From NCBI GenBank assembly GCA_036297385.1, contig JAXJLD010000065.1, forward strand, positions 1-5,085: 5,085 nt of DNA. Reading direction: 5' to 3'. The position numbers and the translations under genes were made by a program. The notes under the pieces are model-generated. The model worked only from the letters and a program-made list of their open reading frames with translations. It was not told where the DNA came from and did not search any database. Shown here piece by piece: positions 1 through 5,050 of this stretch. This DNA comes from Ventricola sp036297385 (lineage in GTDB: Bacteria; Bacillota; Clostridia; Christensenellales; Aristaeellaceae). The first letter of the stretch is position 1. The number at the start of each line of letters is the position of its first letter.

Positions 1-13
1 GTTAGGGCTGCCG

Positions 14-67
14 CCCTAAAACCCGCTTGGGGATTTCATCCCCAAACCCCTTCTCCGCTTCGCGCTG
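14..67 (-). repeat. 54-bp dispersed-type repeat, left copy
   Basis: Read on the minus strand, this element matches the copy at 4958-5011 on the plus strand at 53 of 54 positions; the one difference is at position 55 (4970 in the other copy). It has an internal palindrome, TTGGGGAT-GAA-ATCCCCAA (27-45), and a GCGAAGCG-type end. It lies about 23 nt beyond the serA terminator hairpin. Similarity stops at the stated ends. A separate 7-bp hairpin, ttagggc/gccctaa (2-19), overlaps its outer end and is not matched in the right copy. No coding potential was recognised. It is probably a REP- or MITE-like intergenic repeat, though with only two copies visible its family cannot be named. Confidence 0.85.
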
Positions 68-90
68 TCAAAAGCAACTCGGCATAGAAT

Positions 91-128
91 AAACCGGCGA
101 ACGGGCCGAAAAGCCCATCCGCCGGTTT
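91..128 (-). terminator. serC-serA operon terminator hairpin
   Basis: In minus-strand RNA this forms a continuous 16-bp stem (91-106 with 113-128) with a 6-nt loop, starting 20 nt after the serA stop codon. Two of the pairs (100/119 and 102/117) are G-U wobbles in minus-strand RNA but would be A-C mismatches in plus-strand RNA, so the hairpin is shaped for leftward transcripts. The tail after the stem (UUU ending the stem, then AUUCUAU) is only moderately U-rich. Termination is therefore likely but perhaps not complete. Confidence 0.8.
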
Positions 129-148
129 GGATATTCACATCCTGCCCG

Positions 149-1327
149 TCATACGCCGAGCAGGCGCACGCGCTTCATGCCCGGAATGGCACGCACTTTC
201 TCACACAGCGCATCCTGTGCGCGGGGCGGAATCGCGTCCATATCCACAACAGACACCGCCATCGCGCCGCGGGAACGGTTCACCAGATCGGAGATGTTCA
301 GCCCGAAGCCCGCGACAGCCGATGTGATGGAGCCCAGCACATTCGGCACATTCTCGTGGATGCACAGCAGGCGCGGCTTCGTCACCGGCGCTACGTCGAT
401 CTCCGGCAGATTCACGCTGTTGCGGATCACGCCGGATTCCAGAAAATCGCGCACCTGCGCGGCAGCCATCACGGCGCAGTTCTCCTCGCTCTCCGGGGTG
501 GATGCGCCCAGATGGGGAATGGCGATCACGCCCTCCACATTCAGCAGCGCATCGCTGGGGAAATCCGTCACATAGCAGCTCACGCGGCCATCGCCCAGCG
601 CGTCCAGCAGCGCCGCCTCATCCACCAGCCCGCCGCGTGCAAAATTCAGGATGCGCACGCCCTTGCGGCACATGGACAGGCTGTGTTCGCCCACCAGCCC
701 GCGCGTCTTGTCGTTCAGCGGGACGTGCAGGGTGATGAAGTCGCACTCGGTAAAGAGCTGATCCTGCGAGTTTTCGCGCTTGACCTGCCGGGACAGCTTC
801 CATGCGTGCTCCACGGAGATCATCGGGTCATAGCCGATGACGTTCATGCCCAGATGCACGGCGGCATTGGCCACCAGCACGCCGATCGCGCCCAAGCCCA
901 CAACGCCCAGCGTCTTGCCGCGCAGCTCCGGGCCGACAAACGCTTTTTTACCCTTCTCCACGGCCTTTTCCACCGCGTCGCCCTGTCCCTTGAGCGTGCG
1001 CACCCACTCGATGCCGCCCACGATGTTGCGGCAGGAGAGCAGCATACCCGCCAGCACCAGCTCTGCCACGGCATTGGCGTTGGCGCCCGGCGTGTTGAAC
1101 ACGCATATGCCGCGCTCGCTGCACGCCTCCACAGGGATGTTGTTGTAGCCCGCGCCCGCGCGGGCGATGCACAGCAGGCTGTCCTCCAGCAGCATATCGT
1201 GCATGGAAGCGGAGCGCACCAGCACAGCCTGCGCATGGGTTACATCGGCGTCTATGCGATATTTCTCGTCAAGCTGGGTGTAGATCGCCGGGGAGATCGC
1301 GTTGAGCGTGCGAATCTTGTATTCCAT
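149..1327 (-). CDS. serA: D-3-phosphoglycerate dehydrogenase (short, ACT-domain type)
   Basis: This enzyme oxidises 3-phosphoglycerate to 3-phosphohydroxypyruvate with NAD, the first step of phosphorylated serine synthesis, in the cytosol. The protein has 392 residues. Residues 1-100 and about 285-310 form the substrate-binding part, with RAGAGYNNI at 56-64. The nucleotide-binding domain has GLGAIG at 144-149 and Asp167 ending the second strand, which favours NAD over NADP. Catalytic candidates are Arg231 (NFARGG) and His272 (PHLGAST). The position of the usual catalytic Glu appears to be Asp259 (DFPSD). Residues from about 318 to the end form an ACT domain, which in this family usually binds serine for feedback inhibition. 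The protein is shorter than the forms of over 500 residues that carry an intervening domain. The ATG start is supported by GGGAGG at 1336-1341, 8 nt upstream. It is the second gene of the serC-serA operon, 39 nt after serC. Confidence 0.95.
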   Translation of the reverse strand: MEYKIRTLNAISPAIYTQLDEKYRIDADVTHAQAVLVRSASMHDMLLEDSLLCIARAGAGYNNIPVEACSERGICVFNTPGANANAVAELVLAGMLLSCRNIVGGIEWVRTLKGQGDAVEKAVEKGKKAFVGPELRGKTLGVVGLGAIGVLVANAAVHLGMNVIGYDPMISVEHAWKLSRQVKRENSQDQLFTECDFITLHVPLNDKTRGLVGEHSLSMCRKGVRILNFARGGLVDEAALLDALGDGRVSCYVTDFPSDALLNVEGVIAIPHLGASTPESEENCAVMAAAQVRDFLESGVIRNSVNLPEIDVAPVTKPRLLCIHENVPNVLGSITSAVAGFGLNISDLVNRSRGAMAVSVVDMDAIPPRAQDALCEKVRAIPGMKRVRLLGV

Positions 1328-1354
1328 TAGAATAACCTCCCTGTCTGTACGGCT

Positions 1355-1376
1355 GCGCCGCCTGCCTCAGCGGCGC
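1355..1376 (-). other. Hairpin across the serC stop codon
   Basis: A 7-bp GC-only stem (1355-1361 with 1370-1376) with an 8-nt loop contains the serC stop codon. It lies 14 nt upstream of the serA Shine-Dalgarno sequence. There is no U-run, so it is not an intrinsic terminator. It may stabilise the transcript or affect serA translation after serC, but no function can be proven from the sequence. Confidence 0.4.
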
Positions 1377-2437
1377 TTCGCTTCAAAGTCCTTCATGAAA
1401 TCGACGAGCTTTTTCACGCCCTCGATGGGCATGGCGTTGTAGATGCTCGCACGCATACCGCCCACGATGCGGTGTCCCTTCAGGTTCACCAGCCCCTGCT
1501 CGGCGGCCTCCTTCACAAACGCCGCGTCCAGCTCCTTGTCTCCGGTGACGAACGTGACGTTCATGCGGCTGCGGTATGCCTTTTCGGCGGTGCCGTGAAA
1601 GAGCTTCGATTCGTCCAGATAATCGTAGAGCAGCTTGGCCTTCTGGATGTTGACCTGCTCCAGCGCCGCCACGCCGCCCTGCCGCTTGATCCATTCAAAT
1701 GTCAGCCCTGCGACGTAGATGCCAAAGCAGTTGGGCGTATTGAGCATACTGTCCGCATCGGCCATCTTCTTAAAGCTCATGACCTTCGGGGTGATGGGCA
1801 GCTCGTGGCCCAGCAGATCCTCGCGCACGACGAGAATCACCACGCCCGCCGGGCCGATGTTCTTCTGCGCACCGGCGTAAATCACGCCGAACTTGGACAC
1901 GTCGTATACCTCCGAGAGGATGTTGGAGGACATATCCGCCACCAGCGGCACATCGCCCGTGTCCGGCAGGCGGTCATAGCGCGTGCCGTAGATGGTGTTG
2001 TTGGTGGTGATGTGGACATAGGAAGCGTCCGGCGAGAGGATATAGGCGGGAATCCGGGTATATCCCTCCTCGCGGGAAGATCCGGCGATGTTCACCTCGC
2101 CATACTTCTGCGCCTCCACCAGCGCGTTGTGCGCAAAGTTGCCCGAGTCAATGTAGTCGGCCTTGCCGCCGCGCATCAGGTTCATGGCGACGGCGGCGAA
2201 CATGGCGGTCGCGCCGCCCTGCAAAAACAGCACCTTGTAGCCCTCCGGCACGCCCATCACGTCCCGGAAGTCCGCAGCGGCCTTGTCAAAGATCTCCAGA
2301 TACATCTTTGATCGGTGGCTCATCTCCATGACGGACATCCCCGTACTTCCGTAGCACAGCAGATCCTTCTGCACCTGCTTGAGCACCTCATCGGCGAGCA
2401 TGGACGGGCCGGGCGCGAAATTCCATACGCGGTTCAT
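1367..2437 (-). CDS. serC: Phosphoserine aminotransferase
   Basis: This PLP enzyme transfers an amino group from glutamate to 3-phosphohydroxypyruvate, giving O-phosphoserine, the second step of serine synthesis. Family members also act on the related vitamin B6 precursor in organisms with the DXP-independent-of-R5P route. The protein has 356 residues, a normal length for the family. Visible motifs are the N-terminal FAPGPS (7-12), HRSK (41-44), GGATA (74-78, phosphate/PLP contact), Asp168 (VADMSS, pairs with the pyridine nitrogen), the Schiff-base Lys192 in GAQKNIGPAG, and the C-terminal HRIVGGMRASIYNAMP (322-337), which holds substrate-binding arginines. The position of the usual PLP-stacking Trp is Phe101 (SGNFAH). 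The start is set at 2437 because AGAGGAGG sits 9 nt upstream and the mature family N-terminus begins there. The frame is open up to 2524, but that start would lie upstream of the likely transcription start. It is the first gene of the serC-serA operon. Confidence 0.96.
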   Translation of the reverse strand: MNRVWNFAPGPSMLADEVLKQVQKDLLCYGSTGMSVMEMSHRSKMYLEIFDKAAADFRDVMGVPEGYKVLFLQGGATAMFAAVAMNLMRGGKADYIDSGNFAHNALVEAQKYGEVNIAGSSREEGYTRIPAYILSPDASYVHITTNNTIYGTRYDRLPDTGDVPLVADMSSNILSEVYDVSKFGVIYAGAQKNIGPAGVVILVVREDLLGHELPITPKVMSFKKMADADSMLNTPNCFGIYVAGLTFEWIKRQGGVAALEQVNIQKAKLLYDYLDESKLFHGTAEKAYRSRMNVTFVTGDKELDAAFVKEAAEQGLVNLKGHRIVGGMRASIYNAMPIEGVKKLVDFMKDFEAKRR

Positions 2438-2446
2438 TGAAACAAG

Positions 2447-2454
2447 CCTCCTCT
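2447..2454 (-). promoter_or_regulatory. serC ribosome binding site
   Basis: AGAGGAGG on the minus strand with a 9-nt spacer to the ATG at 2437. It decides the serC start against upstream in-frame ATGs (2491, 2494, 2524), which have no such site. Confidence 0.85.
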
Positions 2455-2514
2455 GTTCTCCCGAAAATGCAGGACATATATCCCGAATCATCATTTCGGC
2501 GTTGTATTTGCACC

Positions 2515-2543
2515 ATATTATCACAAAAACGAAAGAATTTCAA
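2515..2543 (-). promoter_or_regulatory. serC-serA promoter (sigma-A type)
   Basis: On the minus strand there is a -35 box TTGAAA (2538-2543), a 17-nt spacer and a -10 box TAATAT (2515-2520). An overlapping reading, TGT-GATAAT, gives an extended -10. Transcription would start near 2508, leaving a leader of about 70 nt. That leader holds a small hairpin (CCGAA/TTCGG, 2483-2499) but no riboswitch or T-box that I can recognise. Confidence 0.65.
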
Positions 2544-2552
2544 TGCAAAATG

Positions 2553-2571
2553 GAAATTCCGCGCGGATTTC
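2553..2571. promoter_or_regulatory. Palindrome between divergent promoters, possible operator
   Basis: The 19-nt near-palindrome gaaattccgcgcggatttc has a perfect 10-nt core (tccgcgcgga, 2558-2567). It extends to 9 paired positions per side if one T (2557) is bulged. It lies 10 nt upstream of the serC -35 box and 28 nt upstream of the fhs -35 box. That position suits a regulator acting on one or both promoters. No known regulator motif is recognised, and GC-rich palindromes can occur by chance. Confidence 0.35.
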
Positions 2572-2598
2572 TCGTTTCCGCGCACGCCGCGTTTCCCC

Positions 2599-2627
2599 TT
2601 GACGATCCGACGTGCGCGTGGTATGAT
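2599..2627 (+). promoter_or_regulatory. fhs promoter (sigma-A type)
   Basis: -35 TTGACG (2599-2604), a 17-nt spacer, then -10 TATGAT (2622-2627). Five of six bases match consensus in each box. The start site would be near 2633-2635, about 35 nt before the first helix of the ZTP aptamer, so the whole riboswitch is transcribed. Confidence 0.85.
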
Positions 2628-2668
2628 GGCTCTATATCCGATATGGGCATGATACGCCCCTTCGGACA

Positions 2669-2746
2669 GCGGCATGACTGACGGAAGTGGGATCACCCAC
2701 AGGAAGTGCCGCGGCGCATAAGCGCTTGATGCCGACCGTCTGGGCG
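2669..2746 (+). ncRNA. ZTP (pfl) riboswitch upstream of fhs
   Basis: This aptamer class senses ZTP/ZMP (AICAR nucleotides), which rise when 10-formyl-tetrahydrofolate is short, and it is known to sit upstream of fhs, purH, glyA and folD. The sequence shows P1 (2669-2674 with 2707-2712) and the conserved ATGACTGACGG. P2 is a GTGGG/CCCAC hairpin (2687-2700) with loop ATCA. A third hairpin follows (GCAT/ATGC, 2716-2732), then the hallmark GACCGTCTGGGC (2734-2745). A pseudoknot can form between GACGG (2680-2684) and CCGTC (2736-2740). The last conserved bases, GGGC, are also the first arm of the terminator that follows. Ligand binding should therefore block the terminator and switch fhs on. Confidence 0.95.
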
Positions 2747-2774
2747 TACCGAAAGCCTCGGTGCGCCCTTTTTT
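2742..2774 (+). terminator. Intrinsic terminator of the ZTP riboswitch
   Basis: The stem GGGCG-T-ACCGA (2742-2752) pairs with TCGGT-G-CGCCC (2758-2768): 11 bp including one U-G wobble, a 5-nt loop, then six Ts (2769-2774). It shares GGGC with the aptamer, which makes the two folds mutually exclusive. A segment upstream of the aptamer, TACGCCC (2653-2659), is fully complementary to GGGCGTA (2742-2748) and could act as an antiterminator strand. The fhs start codon is 60 nt beyond the T-run. Confidence 0.92.
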
Positions 2775-2818
2775 GATGCATGGAAAAGCGTGCGCCGCCA
2801 AATCTCAACCACATCCAC

Positions 2819-2825
2819 AAGGAGG
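2819..2825 (+). promoter_or_regulatory. fhs ribosome binding site
   Basis: AAGGAGG, 9 nt before the ATG at 2835. It fixes the start there rather than at the in-frame GTG at 2790, which has no such site. Confidence 0.9.
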
Positions 2826-2834
2826 ACACATACG

Positions 2835-4511
2835 ATGGCTTTTCTTTCGGACATCGAGATTGCACAGGGCTGCCAGATGAAGCCCATCCGCGAAATTGCA
2901 GCGACGGCAGGCGTGGAGGAGCAGTATCTGGAGCTGTACGGCAACCATAAGGCCAAGGTGGATTACCGGCTGCTTGCGGAATGCCCGCGGCAGGACGGCA
3001 AGCTGATTCTGGTCACGGCCATCTCGCCGACCCCGGCGGGCGAGGGCAAGACCACCACCTCCGTCGGCCTGGCAGACGGCCTGCGCCGCATGGGCAAGAG
3101 CGCTGTTCTCGCCCTGCGCGAGCCGAGCCTTGGCCCGGTGTTCGGCGTGAAGGGCGGCGCGGCTGGCGGCGGCTATGCGCAGGTTGTCCCGATGGAGGAC
3201 ATCAACCTGCACTTCACCGGCGATTTCCACGCCATCGGCGCAGCCAACAACCTGCTCGCCGCGATGCTGGATAACCACATCCAGCAGGGCAACCAGCTCG
3301 GCATCGACGTCAAGAAGATCACGTGGAAGCGCTGTGTGGACATGAACGACCGCCAGCTCCGCAACATCGTCGATGGCTTGGGCGGGCGTATGCAGGGTGT
3401 GCCGCGCGAGGACGGCTTTGACATCACCGTAGCCAGCGAGGTCATGGCGGTGTTCTGCATGGCCTCCTCCATCCGGGATCTCAAGGAGCGCCTTGCCCGC
3501 ATCATCGTGGGCTACACCTATGATGACAAGCCCGTGACCGCTGGCGACCTCAAGGCGGCGGGCGCGATGGCCGCGCTGCTCAAGGACGCACTCAAGCCCA
3601 ACCTCGTGCAGACGCTGGAGGGCACGCCCGCGTTCATCCACGGCGGCCCGTTCGCCAACATCGCCCACGGCTGCAACTCCATCATGGCTACGCGCATGGC
3701 GATGAAGCTGGGCGATTACTGCGTGACCGAGGCTGGCTTCGGCGCGGATCTGGGCGCGGAAAAGTTCTTGGATATCAAGTGCCGCAAGGCGGGGCTCACG
3801 CCCTCGGCGGTCGTCGTGGTGGCGACGGTGCGCGCGCTCAAGCACCACGGCGGCGTGGCGAAGGCCGACCTGAACACGGAGAACCTCGAAGCGCTCGATC
3901 GCGGCCTGCCCAACCTGCTGCGCCATGTGGAGAACATCACCTCCGTCTACGGCCTGCCCTGCGTGGTGGCGATCAACCGCTTCCCGACGGATACCGAGGC
4001 CGAGCTTGCGCTGGTGCGCGAGAAGTGCTGCGCACTGGGCGTAAACGTCGCGCTCTCTGAGGTCTGGGGCAAGGGCGGTGAAGGCGGCGTGGCGCTGGCT
4101 GAGGAGGTCGTGCGCCTGTGCGAATCCGGCGAAAACCACTTCCGCTTCGCCTATGACCTGAACGACTCCATCGAGGAGAAGCTCTCTGCCATCGTGCGCA
4201 GCGTGTACCATGGCGCGGGCGTGACGCTCACCCCCGCAGCCAAGAAGCAGGCCAAGCAGCTCACCGAGCTGGGCTTTGGCGATTATCCCATCTGCATGGC
4301 CAAGACGCAGTACTCCTTCTCGGACGATCCCAAGCTGCTGGGCGCACCGGAAGGTTTCACCGTCACCGTCCGCAACCTCAAGGTGTCTGCCGGCGCGGGC
4401 TTCATCGTCGCGCTCACCGGCGATATCATGACCATGCCGGGCCTGCCGAAGGTGCCGTCTGCGGAGAACATCGACGTGACGGACGACGGCAAGATCGTCG
4501 GCCTGTTCTGA
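2835..4511 (+). CDS. fhs: Formate-tetrahydrofolate ligase
   Basis: Fhs uses ATP to join formate to tetrahydrofolate, giving 10-formyl-tetrahydrofolate for purine synthesis, initiator-tRNA formylation and, in acetogens, the methyl branch of the Wood-Ljungdahl pathway. It is cytosolic and normally a homotetramer. The protein has 558 residues, the usual length of the monofunctional bacterial enzyme. It shows the P-loop TPAGEGKTTT at 66-75, the first family signature GVKGGAAGGGY at 104-114, the second (VASEVMAVFCM) at 199-209, and the conserved C-terminal GDIMTMPGLPK at 529-539. No key residue appears to be missing. It is a single-gene unit controlled by its own promoter and the ZTP riboswitch, divergent from serC-serA. 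No other Wood-Ljungdahl gene is in view, so a role in acetogenesis cannot be claimed. Confidence 0.98.
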   Translation: MAFLSDIEIAQGCQMKPIREIAATAGVEEQYLELYGNHKAKVDYRLLAECPRQDGKLILVTAISPTPAGEGKTTTSVGLADGLRRMGKSAVLALREPSLGPVFGVKGGAAGGGYAQVVPMEDINLHFTGDFHAIGAANNLLAAMLDNHIQQGNQLGIDVKKITWKRCVDMNDRQLRNIVDGLGGRMQGVPREDGFDITVASEVMAVFCMASSIRDLKERLARIIVGYTYDDKPVTAGDLKAAGAMAALLKDALKPNLVQTLEGTPAFIHGGPFANIAHGCNSIMATRMAMKLGDYCVTEAGFGADLGAEKFLDIKCRKAGLTPSAVVVVATVRALKHHGGVAKADLNTENLEALDRGLPNLLRHVENITSVYGLPCVVAINRFPTDTEAELALVREKCCALGVNVALSEVWGKGGEGGVALAEEVVRLCESGENHFRFAYDLNDSIEEKLSAIVRSVYHGAGVTLTPAAKKQAKQLTELGFGDYPICMAKTQYSFSDDPKLLGAPEGFTVTVRNLKVSAGAGFIVALTGDIMTMPGLPKVPSAENIDVTDDGKIVGLF

Positions 4512-4527
4512 CCGCACCAACCAAAGG

Positions 4528-4547
4528 GAATGAGTGAAATCTCATTC
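4528..4547 (+). other. Short hairpin after fhs
   Basis: A perfect 7-bp stem, GAATGAG/CTCATTC, with a 6-nt loop begins 16 nt after the fhs stop. It is followed by ATCCCCCTG rather than a T-run, so it is at best a weak terminator or a transcript 3'-end stabiliser. No better fhs terminator is visible before the T-box unit, so read-through into the T-box region is possible. Confidence 0.4.
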
Positions 4548-4578
4548 ATCCCCCTGTGAAATGAACTTCATTCATGGC

Positions 4579-4607
4579 TTGACAATCCGGCAACGGGTCA
4601 GTACAAT
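4579..4607 (+). promoter_or_regulatory. T-box leader promoter (sigma-A type)
   Basis: A perfect -35 box TTGACA (4579-4584), an ideal 17-nt spacer and -10 TACAAT (4602-4607). It is the strongest-looking promoter in the window. The start would be near 4613-4615, just before T-box stem I. Confidence 0.88.
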
Positions 4608-4613
4608 GATAGG

Positions 4614-4888
4614 CAAATTCGTGCATCGCTTTTGTAAAGGCCATGAAGGAGATAAGACGCTTGTCCGACCTCAAGAGAGTCGGCGCTCGGTGCAAGCCGG
4701 CGGCGGGCAAGCGGGATAGCTCACTCCGGAGCCGCCTGCGTGATAAGCGCGGGCCGTTCGCCGCCGCGTTAAGGCCAATGAGGATCTGTCCGCGTGCGCG
4801 TACAGGTCGAATCAGGGTGGTACCGTGTGGCTGTATACAAAACGCCTCGCCCCTGCGAAAAGCAGGTGTGCGAGGCGTTTTTTCTTTT
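4614..4888 (+). ncRNA. T-box riboswitch leader, probable leucine type, no gene in view
   Basis: T-box leaders bind an uncharged tRNA and then let transcription pass a terminator. Stem I contains ATGA...GGAG and CTCC-GGAG (kink-turn region near 4643-4652 and 4724-4730) and a 9-bp helix (4658-4666 with 4705-4713). Its distal part carries AAGAGAG (4673-4679) and the loop GGTGCAA, closed by GTCGGC/GCCGGC (4679-4684, 4696-4701). Stem III is 4783-4789 with 4802-4808. The T-box itself is AGGGTGGTACCGTG (4814-4827). The specifier region reads GATAGCTCACTCC (4715-4727). By spacing to CTCC and the following A, the codon is CUC (Leu, 4720-4722); AGC, UCA (both Ser) and GCU (Ala) overlap it. The bulge UGGU would pair with a tRNA ending ACCA, which fits Leu (A73) better than bacterial Ser (G73). 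No start codon with a convincing ribosome site follows in the window. Confidence 0.95.
4842..4888 (+). terminator. T-box terminator (with competing antiterminator)
   Basis: The outer stem ACGCCTCGC (4842-4850) pairs with GCGAGGCGT (4870-4878). An inner CCTGC/GCAGG stem has a GAAAA loop, and the tail is TTTTTTCTTTT. The alternative antiterminator uses the same arm: AGGG (4814-4817) with CCCT (4851-4854), and GTG (4825-4827) with CGC (4848-4850), leaving UGGUACC as the tRNA-binding bulge. The two folds exclude each other, as in a working T-box. Confidence 0.95.
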
Positions 4889-4924
4889 CGATGCCGTTCT
4901 GCACCGTAGGGCAGCATGATCCGG

Positions 4925-4945
4925 TTCTCATACGGTTTATGAGAA
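4925..4945. repeat. Perfect 21-nt inverted repeat
   Basis: TTCTCATA-cggtt-TATGAGAA: 8 bp perfect with a 5-nt spacer. It is AT-rich, unlike its surroundings. It has no T-run on either strand, so it is not an ordinary terminator. It lies between the T-box terminator and the right-hand 54-bp repeat. It could be an operator or an RNA hairpin; nothing in view decides this. Confidence 0.5.
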
Positions 4946-4957
4946 AAATACTTCATT

Positions 4958-5011
4958 CAGCGCGAAGCGAAGAAGGGGTTTGGGGATGAAATCCCCAAGC
5001 GGGTTTTAGGG
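4958..5011 (+). repeat. 54-bp dispersed-type repeat, right copy
   Basis: Inverted copy of 14-67 with 53 of 54 positions identical, including the TTGGGGAT-GAA-ATCCCCAA palindrome (4980-4998). It begins 69 nt after the T-run of the T-box terminator. It stands in the same orientation relative to the preceding terminator as the left copy does to the serA terminator. The two copies together form long inverted repeats about 4.9 kb apart. Confidence 0.85.
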
Positions 5012-5017
5012 ACTGAA

Positions 5018-5050
5018 GCCTGCCGCCGCCTGTGGCGGAAACAGGCAGGC
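5018..5050. repeat. GC-rich hairpin at the window edge
   Basis: GCCTGCC (5018-5024) pairs with GGCAGGC (5044-5050), and inside it CCGCC (5026-5030) pairs with GGCGG (5034-5038). GGCGGAA also occurs twice (5034-5040, 5048-5054). It directly follows the 54-bp repeat and may belong to a larger repeat unit cut by the window end. The sequence from 4889 to 5085 otherwise shows no gene. Confidence 0.45.

Noticed and set aside
356..1330. A 324-codon plus-strand open frame opposite serA
   Set aside because: Low-complexity Ala/His/Gln/Arg product, fully antisense to a clear serA; a codon-bias shadow.
1472..2311. A 279-codon plus-strand open frame opposite serC
   Set aside because: Antisense to clear serC with no recognisable domain or ribosome site.
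2438..2510. A riboswitch or T-box in the serC leader
   Set aside because: The leader is only about 70 nt, with one 5-bp hairpin and no T-box, SAM, ZTP or other motif I recognise.
2438..2524. N-terminal extension of SerC by 29 residues from an ATG at 2524
   Set aside because: That ATG overlaps the likely -10 box and has no ribosome site. The family N-terminus and a strong AGAGGAGG both support 2437.
2790..2834. N-terminal extension of Fhs by 15 residues from a GTG at 2790
   Set aside because: It has no ribosome site, and the Fhs start at 2835 has AAGGAGG at ideal spacing and gives the usual length.
2805..4520. A 571-codon open frame on the minus strand opposite fhs
   Set aside because: It mirrors fhs almost exactly, has no ribosome site, and its product is rich in His, Arg, Ala and Val with no recognisable domain. 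It is a shadow caused by GC-biased codon use in fhs.
4528..4547. The hairpin after fhs as a full intrinsic terminator
   Set aside because: The stem is only 7 bp and AT-containing, with no T-run following; reported only as a hairpin.
4534..4956. Small open frames on both strands after fhs (for example 4643-4909 plus, 4546-4956 minus)
   Set aside because: They overlap the highly structured T-box RNA and its terminator, whose base pairing explains the sequence; the products look like no known protein.
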